A stretch of DNA of 5,774 nucleotides. Source: Gammaproteobacteria bacterium. GTDB taxonomy: Bacteria > Pseudomonadota > Gammaproteobacteria > Tenderiales > Tenderiaceae. A program made the translations under genes and the position numbers. Positions 1 through 5,384 of the stretch are shown here, piece after piece. The stretch lies in contig JAJRWO010000029.1 of the NCBI GenBank assembly GCA_024276775.1, positions 1 to 5,774 on the forward strand, in the 5' to 3' direction. Every line of letters starts with the position of its first letter. The stretch's first letter is position 1. The notes under the pieces are model-generated. The model did not search any database, was not told the origin of the DNA, and saw nothing but the letters and a program-made list of their open reading frames with translations.

Positions 1-216
1 AAGGTGCGGAAGATAAAGCGTTTTTCAGGTTATTTTGGACGAAAGCGTATCACCCATACGGTGAGTTCAACATGTTCTGAAAAATGCTTTAGATTCTGTG
101 CCTTAGGCGCTCGCAGTAGATTTAACTGATTAATTTAGGATTATAGAGCGACCCTTCGCTGAGCGGGATACCTGGCAACTCATTAAAGTATTCCTTGACC
201 CGCAGGTAGGGGATTG
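1..216. other. Left flank with no recognisable gene
   Basis: No convincing gene is seen here. The plus strand is open from base 1 to a TGA at 124-126 (about 41 codons), but the translation is basic and Cys-rich and resembles no family I recognise. The window edge also prevents seeing any start. Bases 127-200 are broken by stops in the plus-strand frames. The stretch lies directly upstream of transposase debris, so it is most simply read as decayed intergenic or insertion-sequence material. Confidence 0.5.
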
Positions 217-324
217 GAATATATCACCATGTTTTATAACTCACAGAGACTCCATTCCTATTTGGATGACATGAACCCCTGTGACTATGAACAGAAATTA
301 TTGGACGTGAAAAAAGCGGCTTAA
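217..324 (+). pseudogene. IS3-family transposase (OrfB) C-terminal remnant
   Basis: The frame ending at TAA 322-324 encodes EYITMFYNSQRLHSYLDDMN followed by a short Lys-rich end. This matches the conserved C-terminus of IS3-family OrfB integrases, where a 'YI..FYN..R.HS.L....P..YE' pattern follows the last catalytic Glu of the DDE triad. Only about 36 codons remain. An in-frame TGA at 196-198 and the loss of recognisable homology upstream show that the catalytic core is gone. The bases after the stop (about 325-357), beginning ggggtgtcac, may hold the right terminal inverted repeat of the element, but no left end is present to confirm it. The remnant is non-functional and abuts the start of the IS200-like pseudogene, so one element probably inserted beside or into the other. 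Confidence 0.75.
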
Positions 325-358
325 CTGGGGTGTCACAAAAAGCTTGACCACGTCACTC

Positions 359-663
359 ATGCCTTCGAGCTTGAGTAATTTTTTACAATCTGAATGCTGT
401 TCCACTACCACTTGGTATGGGTAACGGAGTATCGTTATCCGGTACTGTGTGGTGATGTGGGGTTGCGCTGTAGGGAATTGCTTCGGGAGATAGCACGTAG
501 CAAGGAAATGATCGTCTATGTGGGTTCGATCAATCGGGGTCATATGCATATATTGGTTGGGATTCCACCGAATCTGTCGGTGTCAAAGGCAGCGCAATTT
601 CTGAAAGGGAAAAGTTCTCACAAGATGCTGACGGAGTTTCCGAAGCTGAGGAAGAGGTACTGC
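359..663 (+). pseudogene. tnpA: IS200/IS605-family Y1 transposase, frameshifted and truncated
   Basis: The core frame from 394 encodes FHYHLVWVTEYRYPVL, then REIARSKEMIVYVGSI, then a GHMHILVGIPP block and LSVSKAAQFLKGKSSHKML. This is the classic IS200/IS605 TnpA fold, a single-strand HUH transposase. The HMH triad (residues 50-52 counted from the ATG at 394) is the metal-binding HUH motif. The likely original N-terminus begins at ATG 359 (MPSSLSNFLQSEC) in another frame, so an indel around 390-397 separates it from the core. Homology stops after FPKLRKRY at about 660-663, where the sequence turns into a 79-bp repeat. The last third of the ~140-aa family, including the helix with the catalytic tyrosine, is missing. 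The open frame runs on to 711, but its last 16 residues are repeat sequence. The gene cannot encode an active transposase. Confidence 0.88.
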
Positions 664-739
664 GACCTCTGCGTTTATAACACGTCACTTGTCAGTATCA
701 CGACAACATAACCTCCCAAGATACTGGAACGATTGTCCG
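661..739 (-). repeat. 79-bp long-range inverted repeat, left arm
   Basis: The reverse complement of 661-739 aligns without gaps to 5385-5463, with about 67 of 79 bases identical. The best block is GGGAGGTTATGTTGTCG, followed by TACTGACAA, and the arm ends in AGAGGTCGCA. The arm begins exactly where the IS200-like transposase loses homology, so it probably marks an insertion or recombination junction. Read on the minus strand it contains a ribosome-binding-like GGAGG just before an ATG, but the frame closes after three codons, as it nearly does in the other arm. The origin of the repeat is unknown. Confidence 0.85.
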
Positions 740-762
740 AGGTTTAAATCCCTGGGTTCCGG

Positions 763-794
763 CTAAAAACAGGCCAGAATGACGGTGTTTTTAG
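763..794. repeat. Hairpin in the gap between repeat arm and MITE
   Basis: CTAAAAACA (763-771) and TGTTTTTAG (786-794) form a perfect 9-bp stem with a 14-base loop. The loop and left flank carry TTCCGGC and GGCCAGAATGACGG, which resemble the GTCATTCCGGC palindrome at 5550-5580. This suggests a degenerate member of the same interspersed repeat. A T-run lies in the right arm, but none follows the hairpin, so it is not a standard terminator. Confidence 0.5.
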
Positions 795-825
795 TAAAGT
801 AACTGATGTTACGCAGGCCTTCGAC

Positions 826-857
826 GGGTAGGGTGGAACAAGCGCAGCGGTTCCACC
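826..857 (+). repeat. REP-like palindrome, copy 1
   Basis: GGTGGAAC (832-839) pairs with GTTCCACC (850-857) around the loop AAGCGCAGCG, preceded by GGGTAG. The same unit recurs inverted at 979-1010 and again at 5168-5199, so it is an interspersed palindromic family and not a gene-specific signal. Confidence 0.8.
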
Positions 858-911
858 TGATATGCTACAACAAAAAAACCTATGGTTTGAAACAGAAGAA
901 ATAAGGCTATT

Positions 912-941
912 ATGCAACAACAACTTACCGGAAAACGGTGA
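912..941 (+). pseudogene. AbrB/MazE-like antitoxin start stub, copy 1
   Basis: ATG at 912 opens a frame reading MQQQLTGKR and then TGA. A purine-rich AATAAGG lies just upstream. The peptide resembles the first residues of AbrB/SpoVT/MazE swapped-hairpin antitoxins, which typically begin with a short leader and then 'LTSKGQVTIP'. The matching stub at 5115 keeps LTSKRQV, which supports that reading. Everything after the first strand is missing. The stub sits inside the MITE-like element. It could be captured gene debris or a chance resemblance. Confidence 0.35.
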
Positions 942-950
942 TAGCTGAGC

Positions 951-967
951 GAACCTTGAACAGGTTC
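951..967. repeat. Small hairpin inside the MITE-like element
   Basis: GAACCT (951-956) and AGGTTC (962-967) form a perfect 6-bp stem with the loop TGAAC. It lies between the antitoxin-like stub and the inverted REP copy, and adds to the palindrome-dense make-up of the element. Confidence 0.4.
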
Positions 968-978
968 CTTTCCCGTTT

Positions 979-1010
979 GGTGGAACCGCTATGCTTGTTT
1001 TACCCTACCC
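979..1010 (-). repeat. REP-like palindrome, copy 2 (inverted)
   Basis: GGTGGAACCGCT(A)TGCTTG followed by TACCCTACCC is the reverse complement of copy 1 at 826-857, with a few substitutions. Copies 1 and 2 could fold into one long cruciform with the antitoxin-like stub in the loop, the arrangement seen in paired REP units. Confidence 0.75.
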
Positions 1011-1035
1011 GACTTAGCCTGATGGCTATGTAGCG

Positions 1036-1059
1036 GGTGGGCATGTGTTTTTGCCCACC
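1036..1059. repeat. GC-rich hairpin near the right end of the MITE
   Basis: GGTGGGCA (1036-1043) and TGCCCACC (1052-1059) form a perfect 8-bp stem with a T-rich 8-base loop. No T-run follows on either strand, so it reads as another palindromic repeat unit and not as an intrinsic terminator. Confidence 0.55.
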
Positions 1060-1093
1060 TCATGATTACGAGTGCGTAACATCAATAAAGTAA

Positions 1094-1120
1094 AGGGGCT
1101 GACAGAGTGAGTTTTCCCCT
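1094..1120 (-). terminator. Weak candidate terminator for the SNF2-SWIM operon
   Basis: On the minus strand, AGGGG (1120-1116) can pair with CCCCT (1098-1094), followed by TTACTTTATT. It lies about 25 bases past the stop of the helix-turn-helix frame. The stem is only 5 bp, the loop is long and the T-tract is interrupted. It is listed only as the best candidate in the right place. Confidence 0.2.
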
Positions 1121-1144
1121 GGTTCACACTTGAACAGAATGATA

Positions 1145-1366
1145 TCAACTCCTGTTTAATTTTCTCCAGGCCTGCTGCGGCGTCAGTCCGGCCACCTGGG
1201 TCAGTGCTTCCAGCGTGCGCTGGCGGAGCGTGAGTTTGCCGCTGCTATTTTCCCAGTTACTGACCGTTGGCGGGCTTACGCCGACTAACGTGGAAAATTG
1301 CGAGCTGTTCATTTCAAACTGTTTGCGCAGGCGGCGAACGGCTGCCGCTGTGGGTGTAAATGCCCG
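1145..1366 (-). CDS. XRE-type helix-turn-helix domain in the -1 frame of the SWIM gene
   Basis: Minus-strand codons from CGG at 1366 to TGA at 1147-1145 encode 73 residues. After a short RAFTPTA linker comes AVRRLRKQF, then SSQFSTLVGVSPPTVSNWEN, then LTLRQRTLEALTQVAGLTPQQAWRKL. This is a complete Cro/C1 (XRE)-type HTH: helix 1 ends at RKQF, the recognition helix is SPPTVSNWE, and two further helices follow. The frame has no start of its own before the domain. The first ATG (1312-1310) overlaps the SWIM stop as ATGA and would omit helix 1. Upstream the frame stays open through the Lys-rich region, reading KISQKAIKKKSAIKKK, back to a TAA near the ATTAAAAAATC run. It therefore looks like the intended C-terminus of the SWIM protein, reached by a -1 shift. 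It is either a frameshift product or the broken 3' end of a pseudogene. Confidence 0.8.
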   Translation of the reverse strand, partial: RAFTPTAAAVRRLRKQFEMNSSQFSTLVGVSPPTVSNWENSSGKLTLRQRTLEALTQVAGLTPQQAWRKLNRS

Positions 1367-2238
1367 TTTTTTCTTGATAGCACTTTTCTTTTTGATGGCT
1401 TTTTGGCTGATTTTTTAATTGCTTTTTTCTTCACTGTTTTATTCCCCTTTTTGTTTTTAACCGTTTTTGTTTTTACAATCATTTTTTTCTTCGTCGCCCG
1501 TTTTTTACGACCCAGTTTGACAGATTCGTCCATCTCGACATCAAACAGGCTGGAAAGGTCTGCTGCTGCCAGTCGTCGTTTTCCTTTTTTGGCAGCTGCT
1601 GATGTAATATCCAGTTTTGCAGTGATCAAAGCCTCCTGATCGACGTTGCGCAACAGAAAAAGCAGTTCAGGCTGGTGATCCAGTCTGGCACCCACGCCAT
1701 AAAGGACGGCGGCAATATGTTTGCACATGTCGGCCCAGTCGGGGCAGTCGCAGTCGAGTTTTATTTCATGAGGCTGAGGGAAGAGTCCGCCCTCCGGGTC
1801 AGTGATGATTTTCATCACGTTATCAGAGAATCGCCCTTGCAATAGTTCCAGCATGGAACCGATGTGTCCGGCGCACTGTTCACGGACTTTTTTCCATTTT
1901 TTTGCCGATAGCGGAGTGATGTCAATGGTGATGCTGTAGAGTTCCGAGCCACTGACGATGGCTTCGATATTGCCTTCTGATATCTCAAGGTGACATACCG
2001 AGCCGTTGCTAACATAGGTGCGTCCGCGTGGCAGGCGGTTTTCGTAATCGCTGAATTTCTCCAGATGATCACACCATGCCTTGCCCCAGAATGTGTGCGC
2101 GATCTTGCGTCCTTCGGTTTTTATGGGCTCAACCTTCACCCCTTTTTTGTTCAGCTTTTGCATCTCTCTTTTGACCTTGGTGCGCCGCTGTGCCGCCGAT
2201 ACATATTTGGACCATCTGCCATAGCCATCATAAGCCAT
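1309..2238 (-). CDS. SWIM zinc-finger family protein with Lys-rich C-terminal tail
   Basis: The 309-aa product belongs to the bacterial SWIM-domain family commonly found beside SNF2 ATPases. Residues 1-150 carry the family block, with KIAHTFWGKAWCDHLEKFSD (45-64), RLPRGRTYVSNGSV (68-81) and ELLQGRFSDNVMKII (131-145). The zinc site is the CxC-x6-CxH of SWIM: C163, C165, C172 and H174 in LDCDCPDWADMCKH. LYGVGARLDHQPELLFLLR follows. Residues 241-290 form a Lys/Arg-rich, histone-tail-like stretch likely to bind DNA non-specifically. Start: ATG 2238 has AAGGAG nine bases upstream. The gene lies 39 bp downstream of the SNF2 stop on the same strand, so co-transcription is likely. SWIM domains are thought to bind DNA or protein; no catalysis is expected. 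The last 19 residues (291-309) resemble nothing, and the -1 frame instead continues into an HTH domain, so the annotated end may not be the real one. Confidence 0.92.
   Translation of the reverse strand: MAYDGYGRWSKYVSAAQRRTKVKREMQKLNKKGVKVEPIKTEGRKIAHTFWGKAWCDHLEKFSDYENRLPRGRTYVSNGSVCHLEISEGNIEAIVSGSELYSITIDITPLSAKKWKKVREQCAGHIGSMLELLQGRFSDNVMKIITDPEGGLFPQPHEIKLDCDCPDWADMCKHIAAVLYGVGARLDHQPELLFLLRNVDQEALITAKLDITSAAAKKGKRRLAAADLSSLFDVEMDESVKLGRKKRATKKKMIVKTKTVKNKKGNKTVKKKAIKKSAKKPSKRKVLSRKNGHLHPQRQPFAACANSLK
1366..1372 (-). promoter_or_regulatory. Candidate -1 frameshift site, A_AAA_AAC
   Basis: On the minus strand the zero-frame codons AGA AAA AAC (residues 289-291 of the SWIM protein) contain the heptamer A_AAA_AAC, a canonical -1 slippery sequence. 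Slipping back one base gives CGG GCA TTT and so on, the HTH frame, for a fusion of about 364 aa. A possible downstream stem (gccgctg 1344-1350 with caggcggc 1328-1335) begins about 15 bases after the site, which is further than usual. No Shine-Dalgarno-like stimulator is obvious upstream. The same A6 run could cause polymerase slippage, or could be where one A was lost by mutation or sequencing error. Confidence 0.5.
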
Positions 2239-2247
2239 CTATTTTTT

Positions 2248-2253
2248 CTCCTT
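2248..2253 (-). promoter_or_regulatory. Ribosome binding site of the SWIM gene
   Basis: AAGGAG on the minus strand sits nine bases before ATG 2238, inside an A-rich leader in the SNF2-SWIM gap. It fixes the SWIM start and shows that the second gene of the operon has its own strong initiation signal. Confidence 0.8.
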
Positions 2254-2277
2254 TTTTTATCAGATCAAGCCAGAAGG

Positions 2278-4968
2278 TCAAACTTGACTTTTTTCAATGT
2301 CGAGTGATACCAGATTGATCAATGCCTCGTTGTTCATTTCGGTCAGCAGTGTCTCGGCACCGCCTTCCAGAATATCTGTGGCGAGGGCTGTTTTTTCATT
2401 AATCAGTTCATCAATCTTTTCTTCTATGGTTCCCTGACAGACGAACTTGTGTACCAGTACATTTTTTTTCTGGCCGATACGAAAGGCGCGATCCGTGGCC
2501 TGATTTTCGACCGCCGGATTCCACCAGCGGTCAAAGTGGATAACGTGCGACGCCTGTGTCAGGTTCAGGCCGGTTCCACCTGCCTTGAGCGAGAGCACAA
2601 AAAACGGTGGCCCGGCTTCATCTTGAAAACGTTCAACCCGTTTTTGCCGTTGTTTGACCGGGGTGCCGCCGTGCAGAATCAGGCCCGGCTGGCCAAATTG
2701 TTGTGCCAGAAAATCGGCCAATGGCGCGGTCATTTCACGGAACTGGGTAAACACCAGCAGCTTTTCCTGGCGTGAGGCGATTTCTTCACAAAGCTCGGCC
2801 AGACGCTGAAATTTTCCGCTCTGTTTGGGATCGTATTCGCCATCACCCAGCAGTTGCGACGGGTGGTTACAGATCTGCTTGAAGCGCATCAGACTGGAAA
2901 GAATCAGGCCGCGTCGTTTCATACCCTCCAGATTTTCGATGGCATTTGCCAGCTCGGTGACGGCGCGCTGGTAGTGTGCGGCCTGAATTTTGCTCAGGCC
3001 GCAGTAAGCGGAAAGTTCAGTTTTTTCCGGCAGGTCACTGATAATGGCGCGGTCTGTTTTCATTCGGCGCAAAATGTAGGGGCTGACCAGATTGCGCAGT
3101 GGCGCATACTGGTCGTGTTCGCGCTTGGCGAGTGATTTCACGAATCCCGTGAAGCGTTTGGCCGAGCCCAGCAGGCCGGGGTTGAGAAAATCGAACAGTG
3201 ACCAGAGGTCTGAGAGACGGTTTTCGATGGGCGTTCCTGTTAGTGCGATGCGCGACTCGGCTTTGATTTTTTTAACGGCTTTGGTCTGGCGGGAGGCCGG
3301 GTTTTTGATGGCCTGGGCTTCATCCAGCACCAGTAATTGCCAGTTTTTTTGTTGCAGCCATTCCTGACGCATCAGCGTGCCATAGGTGGTCAATACGAGG
3401 TCGATATTGTCCAGGGCGGCGGGATCATCAGCCATGGTCGCCAGTGCTTTTTTATTGAATGTTTTGTTGAATTGGGAGCTGTGCAAAAACAGGCAGCGCA
3501 GCGAAGGGGCAAAACGCGCCAGCTCGGTTTGCCAGTTGGCCAGCAAGGAGGCGGGCAGCACTAACAGGGCGGGGCGCTCACGGAGGCGTTTTTTCTCGAC
3601 CAGTAGCAAGGCGATGACCTGCATGGTTTTCCCCAGTCCCATGTCATCGGCGAGACAGGCTCCCAAACCCAGTCGGGAGAGCAGGCGCAGCCAGTTGACG
3701 CCTTCCTGTTGATAGGGGCGGAGTGATGCCTTGAGTGCCTTACCCGGATTGGCGGCTTTCATTTGCGCGGGTGAACGCAAATCTTCCAATTGTGAAGAGA
3801 GCCATTTACCGGGCTGAACAAAAGACCATTCACGGCTCTCTTCTATTTCGTCGTGGCCCAGGTCAGCGGGCGCGCCCGCCAGCAGGCGCATGCCTTCCGC
3901 AAAGGTGAGGCCGCTCATGCCTGCTTCTGCTTCCACTTTTTTCCAGTGAGCCAGTGCTTCGTTCAGTTTTTCCTGATCCACCTCAACCCACTGGCCTCTG
4001 ATAAATGTCAGGCCATTTTCTGCGGCCAGGAGTTTTTTCAGTTCAGTCTTGTTGAGTGATTCATCGCCCAAGGCGATCTGAAGTTTGAAATCCAGCAGTG
4101 AATCCGCGTTGAAATTTTTCTTTTTACTGTCACCAATGGTGATGCCGATACGGGGCCGACTGCGTTTTTTCCACCAGTCCGGCAGGCGTACCACCACGCC
4201 GCATTGCTCATACAGCGACGCATCCTTGAGAAATTGGTACGCCTCGGCAGGTGTCCAGGCCAGTGGATGATAAAGATCACCCGTGTCAACCAGCTCTTTG
4301 ATCACGGGGCTGGATTCAGCGGCGAGTTGCACGGGTGACAACAGGCGGATCAATGCCTTTTTATTTTTGGCTCCCGCATATTCTTGCAAGGCGCGGCTGA
4401 GGGGTTGATGACGAACGCGACCCTGTGCTGAAAGTTCTGGTGCATAAGTTGCCATGAAGGCAAAGGGGTAATCCGGGTCATTTTTGTTTTCCGCCAGATG
4501 AAAGCAGACGCGCCCCACCTGATGCCAGTGTGGCGCATTCTTATCAAGAAAAGCGTCAAGTCCACCGAATGTCTGAATTTGCTCACAGACCCAGTTGTCC
4601 AGCGTGTTGCGGAGATTCTGTAGCACCTCAGCGGAGAGATACTCGGCTCCACGCATAGGCGGGGCACTGAGCAGGAGAGGGCCGGTTTCGCTGTCGGTGA
4701 AGGGCTCGACGGGGTCAGGCCGGTGTGCTTCTGCCGGGGTTTGCAGGCAGCGTTCGCCCAGATATTGGTTGGCAAAACTGCGCCAGTATTGTAACGACGG
4801 GGAGAGGCCAGCGCTATTTTTGATGGCCGCGAGTGAAAACAGTCCTTCGCCGACATTGCGCGAAAATGCCCGCTCGATGGCGGTGGTTTGTCTCTTATTG
4901 TCTGTTGTTGTGGGTGAGAAACCATGCAGATGCCCGGAAGGCAACAGGCCTATGTCGAAATAATTCAC
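2278..4968 (-). CDS. SNF2/Rad54-family DNA-dependent ATPase (DEAD/DEAH-box helicase superfamily 2)
   Basis: The 896-aa protein is full length for the bacterial SNF2 subfamily. Residues 1-~300 form the family's N-terminal region (PSGHL near the start, LQYWRSFANQYL at 59-70). Residues ~300-400 resemble the SNF2 helicase-associated domain (GMSGLTFAEGMRLL at 350-363). The motor then shows every motif: Q-like LRPYQQEGVNWL (416-427), I DDMGLGKT (441-448), Ia LLVLPASLLANW, II LDEAQ (548-552), III LTGTP (576-580), IV KLLVFTQF (736-743), V SLKAGGTGLNLT (793-804) and VI QATDRAFRIGQ (823-833) with two arginines. Such proteins hydrolyse ATP to translocate on duplex DNA and shift bound proteins; strand unwinding is not expected. 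Translation starts at GTG 4968, because an in-frame TGA lies four codons upstream, and the Shine-Dalgarno is weak. It is the first gene of an operon with the SWIM gene 39 bp downstream. No in-frame damage is seen. The cellular target is unknown. Confidence 0.95.
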   Translation of the reverse strand: MNYFDIGLLPSGHLHGFSPTTTDNKRQTTAIERAFSRNVGEGLFSLAAIKNSAGLSPSLQYWRSFANQYLGERCLQTPAEAHRPDPVEPFTDSETGPLLLSAPPMRGAEYLSAEVLQNLRNTLDNWVCEQIQTFGGLDAFLDKNAPHWHQVGRVCFHLAENKNDPDYPFAFMATYAPELSAQGRVRHQPLSRALQEYAGAKNKKALIRLLSPVQLAAESSPVIKELVDTGDLYHPLAWTPAEAYQFLKDASLYEQCGVVVRLPDWWKKRSRPRIGITIGDSKKKNFNADSLLDFKLQIALGDESLNKTELKKLLAAENGLTFIRGQWVEVDQEKLNEALAHWKKVEAEAGMSGLTFAEGMRLLAGAPADLGHDEIEESREWSFVQPGKWLSSQLEDLRSPAQMKAANPGKALKASLRPYQQEGVNWLRLLSRLGLGACLADDMGLGKTMQVIALLLVEKKRLRERPALLVLPASLLANWQTELARFAPSLRCLFLHSSQFNKTFNKKALATMADDPAALDNIDLVLTTYGTLMRQEWLQQKNWQLLVLDEAQAIKNPASRQTKAVKKIKAESRIALTGTPIENRLSDLWSLFDFLNPGLLGSAKRFTGFVKSLAKREHDQYAPLRNLVSPYILRRMKTDRAIISDLPEKTELSAYCGLSKIQAAHYQRAVTELANAIENLEGMKRRGLILSSLMRFKQICNHPSQLLGDGEYDPKQSGKFQRLAELCEEIASRQEKLLVFTQFREMTAPLADFLAQQFGQPGLILHGGTPVKQRQKRVERFQDEAGPPFFVLSLKAGGTGLNLTQASHVIHFDRWWNPAVENQATDRAFRIGQKKNVLVHKFVCQGTIEEKIDELINEKTALATDILEGGAETLLTEMNNEALINLVSLDIEKSQV

Positions 4969-5114
4969 ATCCGGTTCTCAATTTGCAGCTTTGGCATTTG
5001 TTGAAACGCTTTTATGTTGTTGGTTGCCGAGGATGGGAAGAATAAATATCAGTCCAGTCGCTGTTATTATTTCACAACTGGCCAGCAGCGACCAACAGGA
5101 GAAAGAATCCCCAA
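4969..5114. other. Upstream region of the SNF2-SWIM operon
   Basis: This 146-bp stretch must hold the operon promoter reading leftwards, unless transcription starts further right. It is moderately A/T-rich on the minus strand, with several weak -10-like sequences (for example CATAAA about 40 bases before the GTG). No -35/-10 pair stands out enough to call. A plus-strand ribosome-binding-like AGGAG at 5097-5101 belongs to the antitoxin-like stub that follows. Confidence 0.4.
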
Positions 5115-5198
5115 ATGCAACAACGACTTACCAGCAAACGGCAAGTCAAGGTGGACATCTTCCGTTTGGTGGAACCGCTGTGCTTGCTTACATCCTAA
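5115..5198 (+). pseudogene. AbrB/MazE-like antitoxin start stub, copy 2
   Basis: ATG 5115 follows AGGAG (5097-5101, 13-base spacing) and reads MQQRLTSKRQVKVDIFRLVE and a few more residues to TAA 5196-5198, 27 aa in all. MQQRLTSKRQV fits the start of AbrB/MazE-type antitoxins, whose first strand is usually 'LTSKGQVTIP'. After that the frame runs into a REP-like palindrome and stops, so the DNA-binding fold cannot form. The first 27 bases match the stub at 912 with three substitutions, and the same REP follows both. No toxin gene is adjacent. Alternative: a repeat family whose conserved edge happens to look like an antitoxin start. Confidence 0.4.
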
Positions 5199-5199
5199 C
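5168..5199 (-). repeat. REP-like palindrome, copy 3
   Basis: GGTGGAACCGCT(G)TGCTTG matches copy 2 at 979-1010 in the same orientation. The preceding CCGTTT is also shared, giving 18 identical bases from 5162 (973 in copy 2). The distal half has diverged (CATCCTAAC for the TACCCTACCC of copy 2), so the hairpin is no longer perfect. Confidence 0.7.
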
Positions 5200-5384
5200 A
5201 TGCTACTTTTCGCCGGTTTACTATCAGGTTGGATCGATATAGCTAGCCCTCAATTTCAAAAATCATTTCAAATTCGATGTTATTTTCACCCAGGAAAAAT
5301 GGGGCTCAACGGGATTGTCATCGTCAGGTTTTTACTGCTAAATGAGTTACAGGTTTTCAGTCGGAATCTAGAGGTTTGCATCCA
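5200..5384. other. Intergenic stretch with no recognisable gene
   Basis: The plus strand is open through this region, but the translation is a low-plausibility mix that runs across the antitoxin-like stub and the REP and 79-bp repeats on either side. The minus strand has only short frames; one reads GENNIEFEMIFEIEG before a TAG and could be a gene scrap. Nothing here can be assigned. Confidence 0.5.

Larger units (their letters stand above)
803..1085. mobile_element. MITE-like element with 13-bp TIRs and 8-bp target duplication
   Basis: The left end CTGATGTTACGCA (803-815) and the right end TGCGTAACATCAA (1073-1085) are inverted repeats identical at 12 of 13 positions, with only the outermost base differing. 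TAAAGTAA occurs immediately outside both ends (795-802 and 1086-1093), which is the footprint of an 8-bp target-site duplication. The 283-bp interior encodes no transposase. It carries an inverted pair of REP-like palindromes, a 9-codon antitoxin-like stub and three further small hairpins. It fits a non-autonomous element moved in trans by a full-length relative. The parent family cannot be named from the ends alone. Families such as IS1, IS66, IS256 and ISAs1 make duplications of about this size. Confidence 0.75.

Noticed and set aside
394..711. A 105-aa open frame as an intact IS200-like transposase
   Set aside because: The last 16 residues come from a repeat present elsewhere in the window, the N-terminus is out of frame and the catalytic tyrosine region is absent.
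1036..1059. Intrinsic terminator
   Set aside because: The stem is good, but neither strand has a T-run after it, and it lies inside the MITE-like element among other palindromes.
661..1140. CRISPR array or attachment site
   Set aside because: The repeats are inverted, of unequal length and irregularly spaced, and no integrase or cas gene is present.
1145..1312. A separate small HTH gene starting at the ATG that overlaps the SWIM stop (ATGA)
   Set aside because: Start-stop coupling is possible, but the 55-aa product would lack helix 1 of the HTH fold, while the upstream part of the same frame supplies it. A frameshift fusion explains the sequence better.
1298..1639. A 113-aa plus-strand frame rich in Phe and Leu, resembling a membrane protein
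   Set aside because: It is the antisense of the Lys-rich SWIM tail; AAA codons read backwards give Phe. There is no ribosome binding site.
4350..4925. A 191-aa minus-strand frame inside the SNF2 gene
   Set aside because: It is a shadow in another frame; the SNF2 frame has clear family sequence across the same bases.
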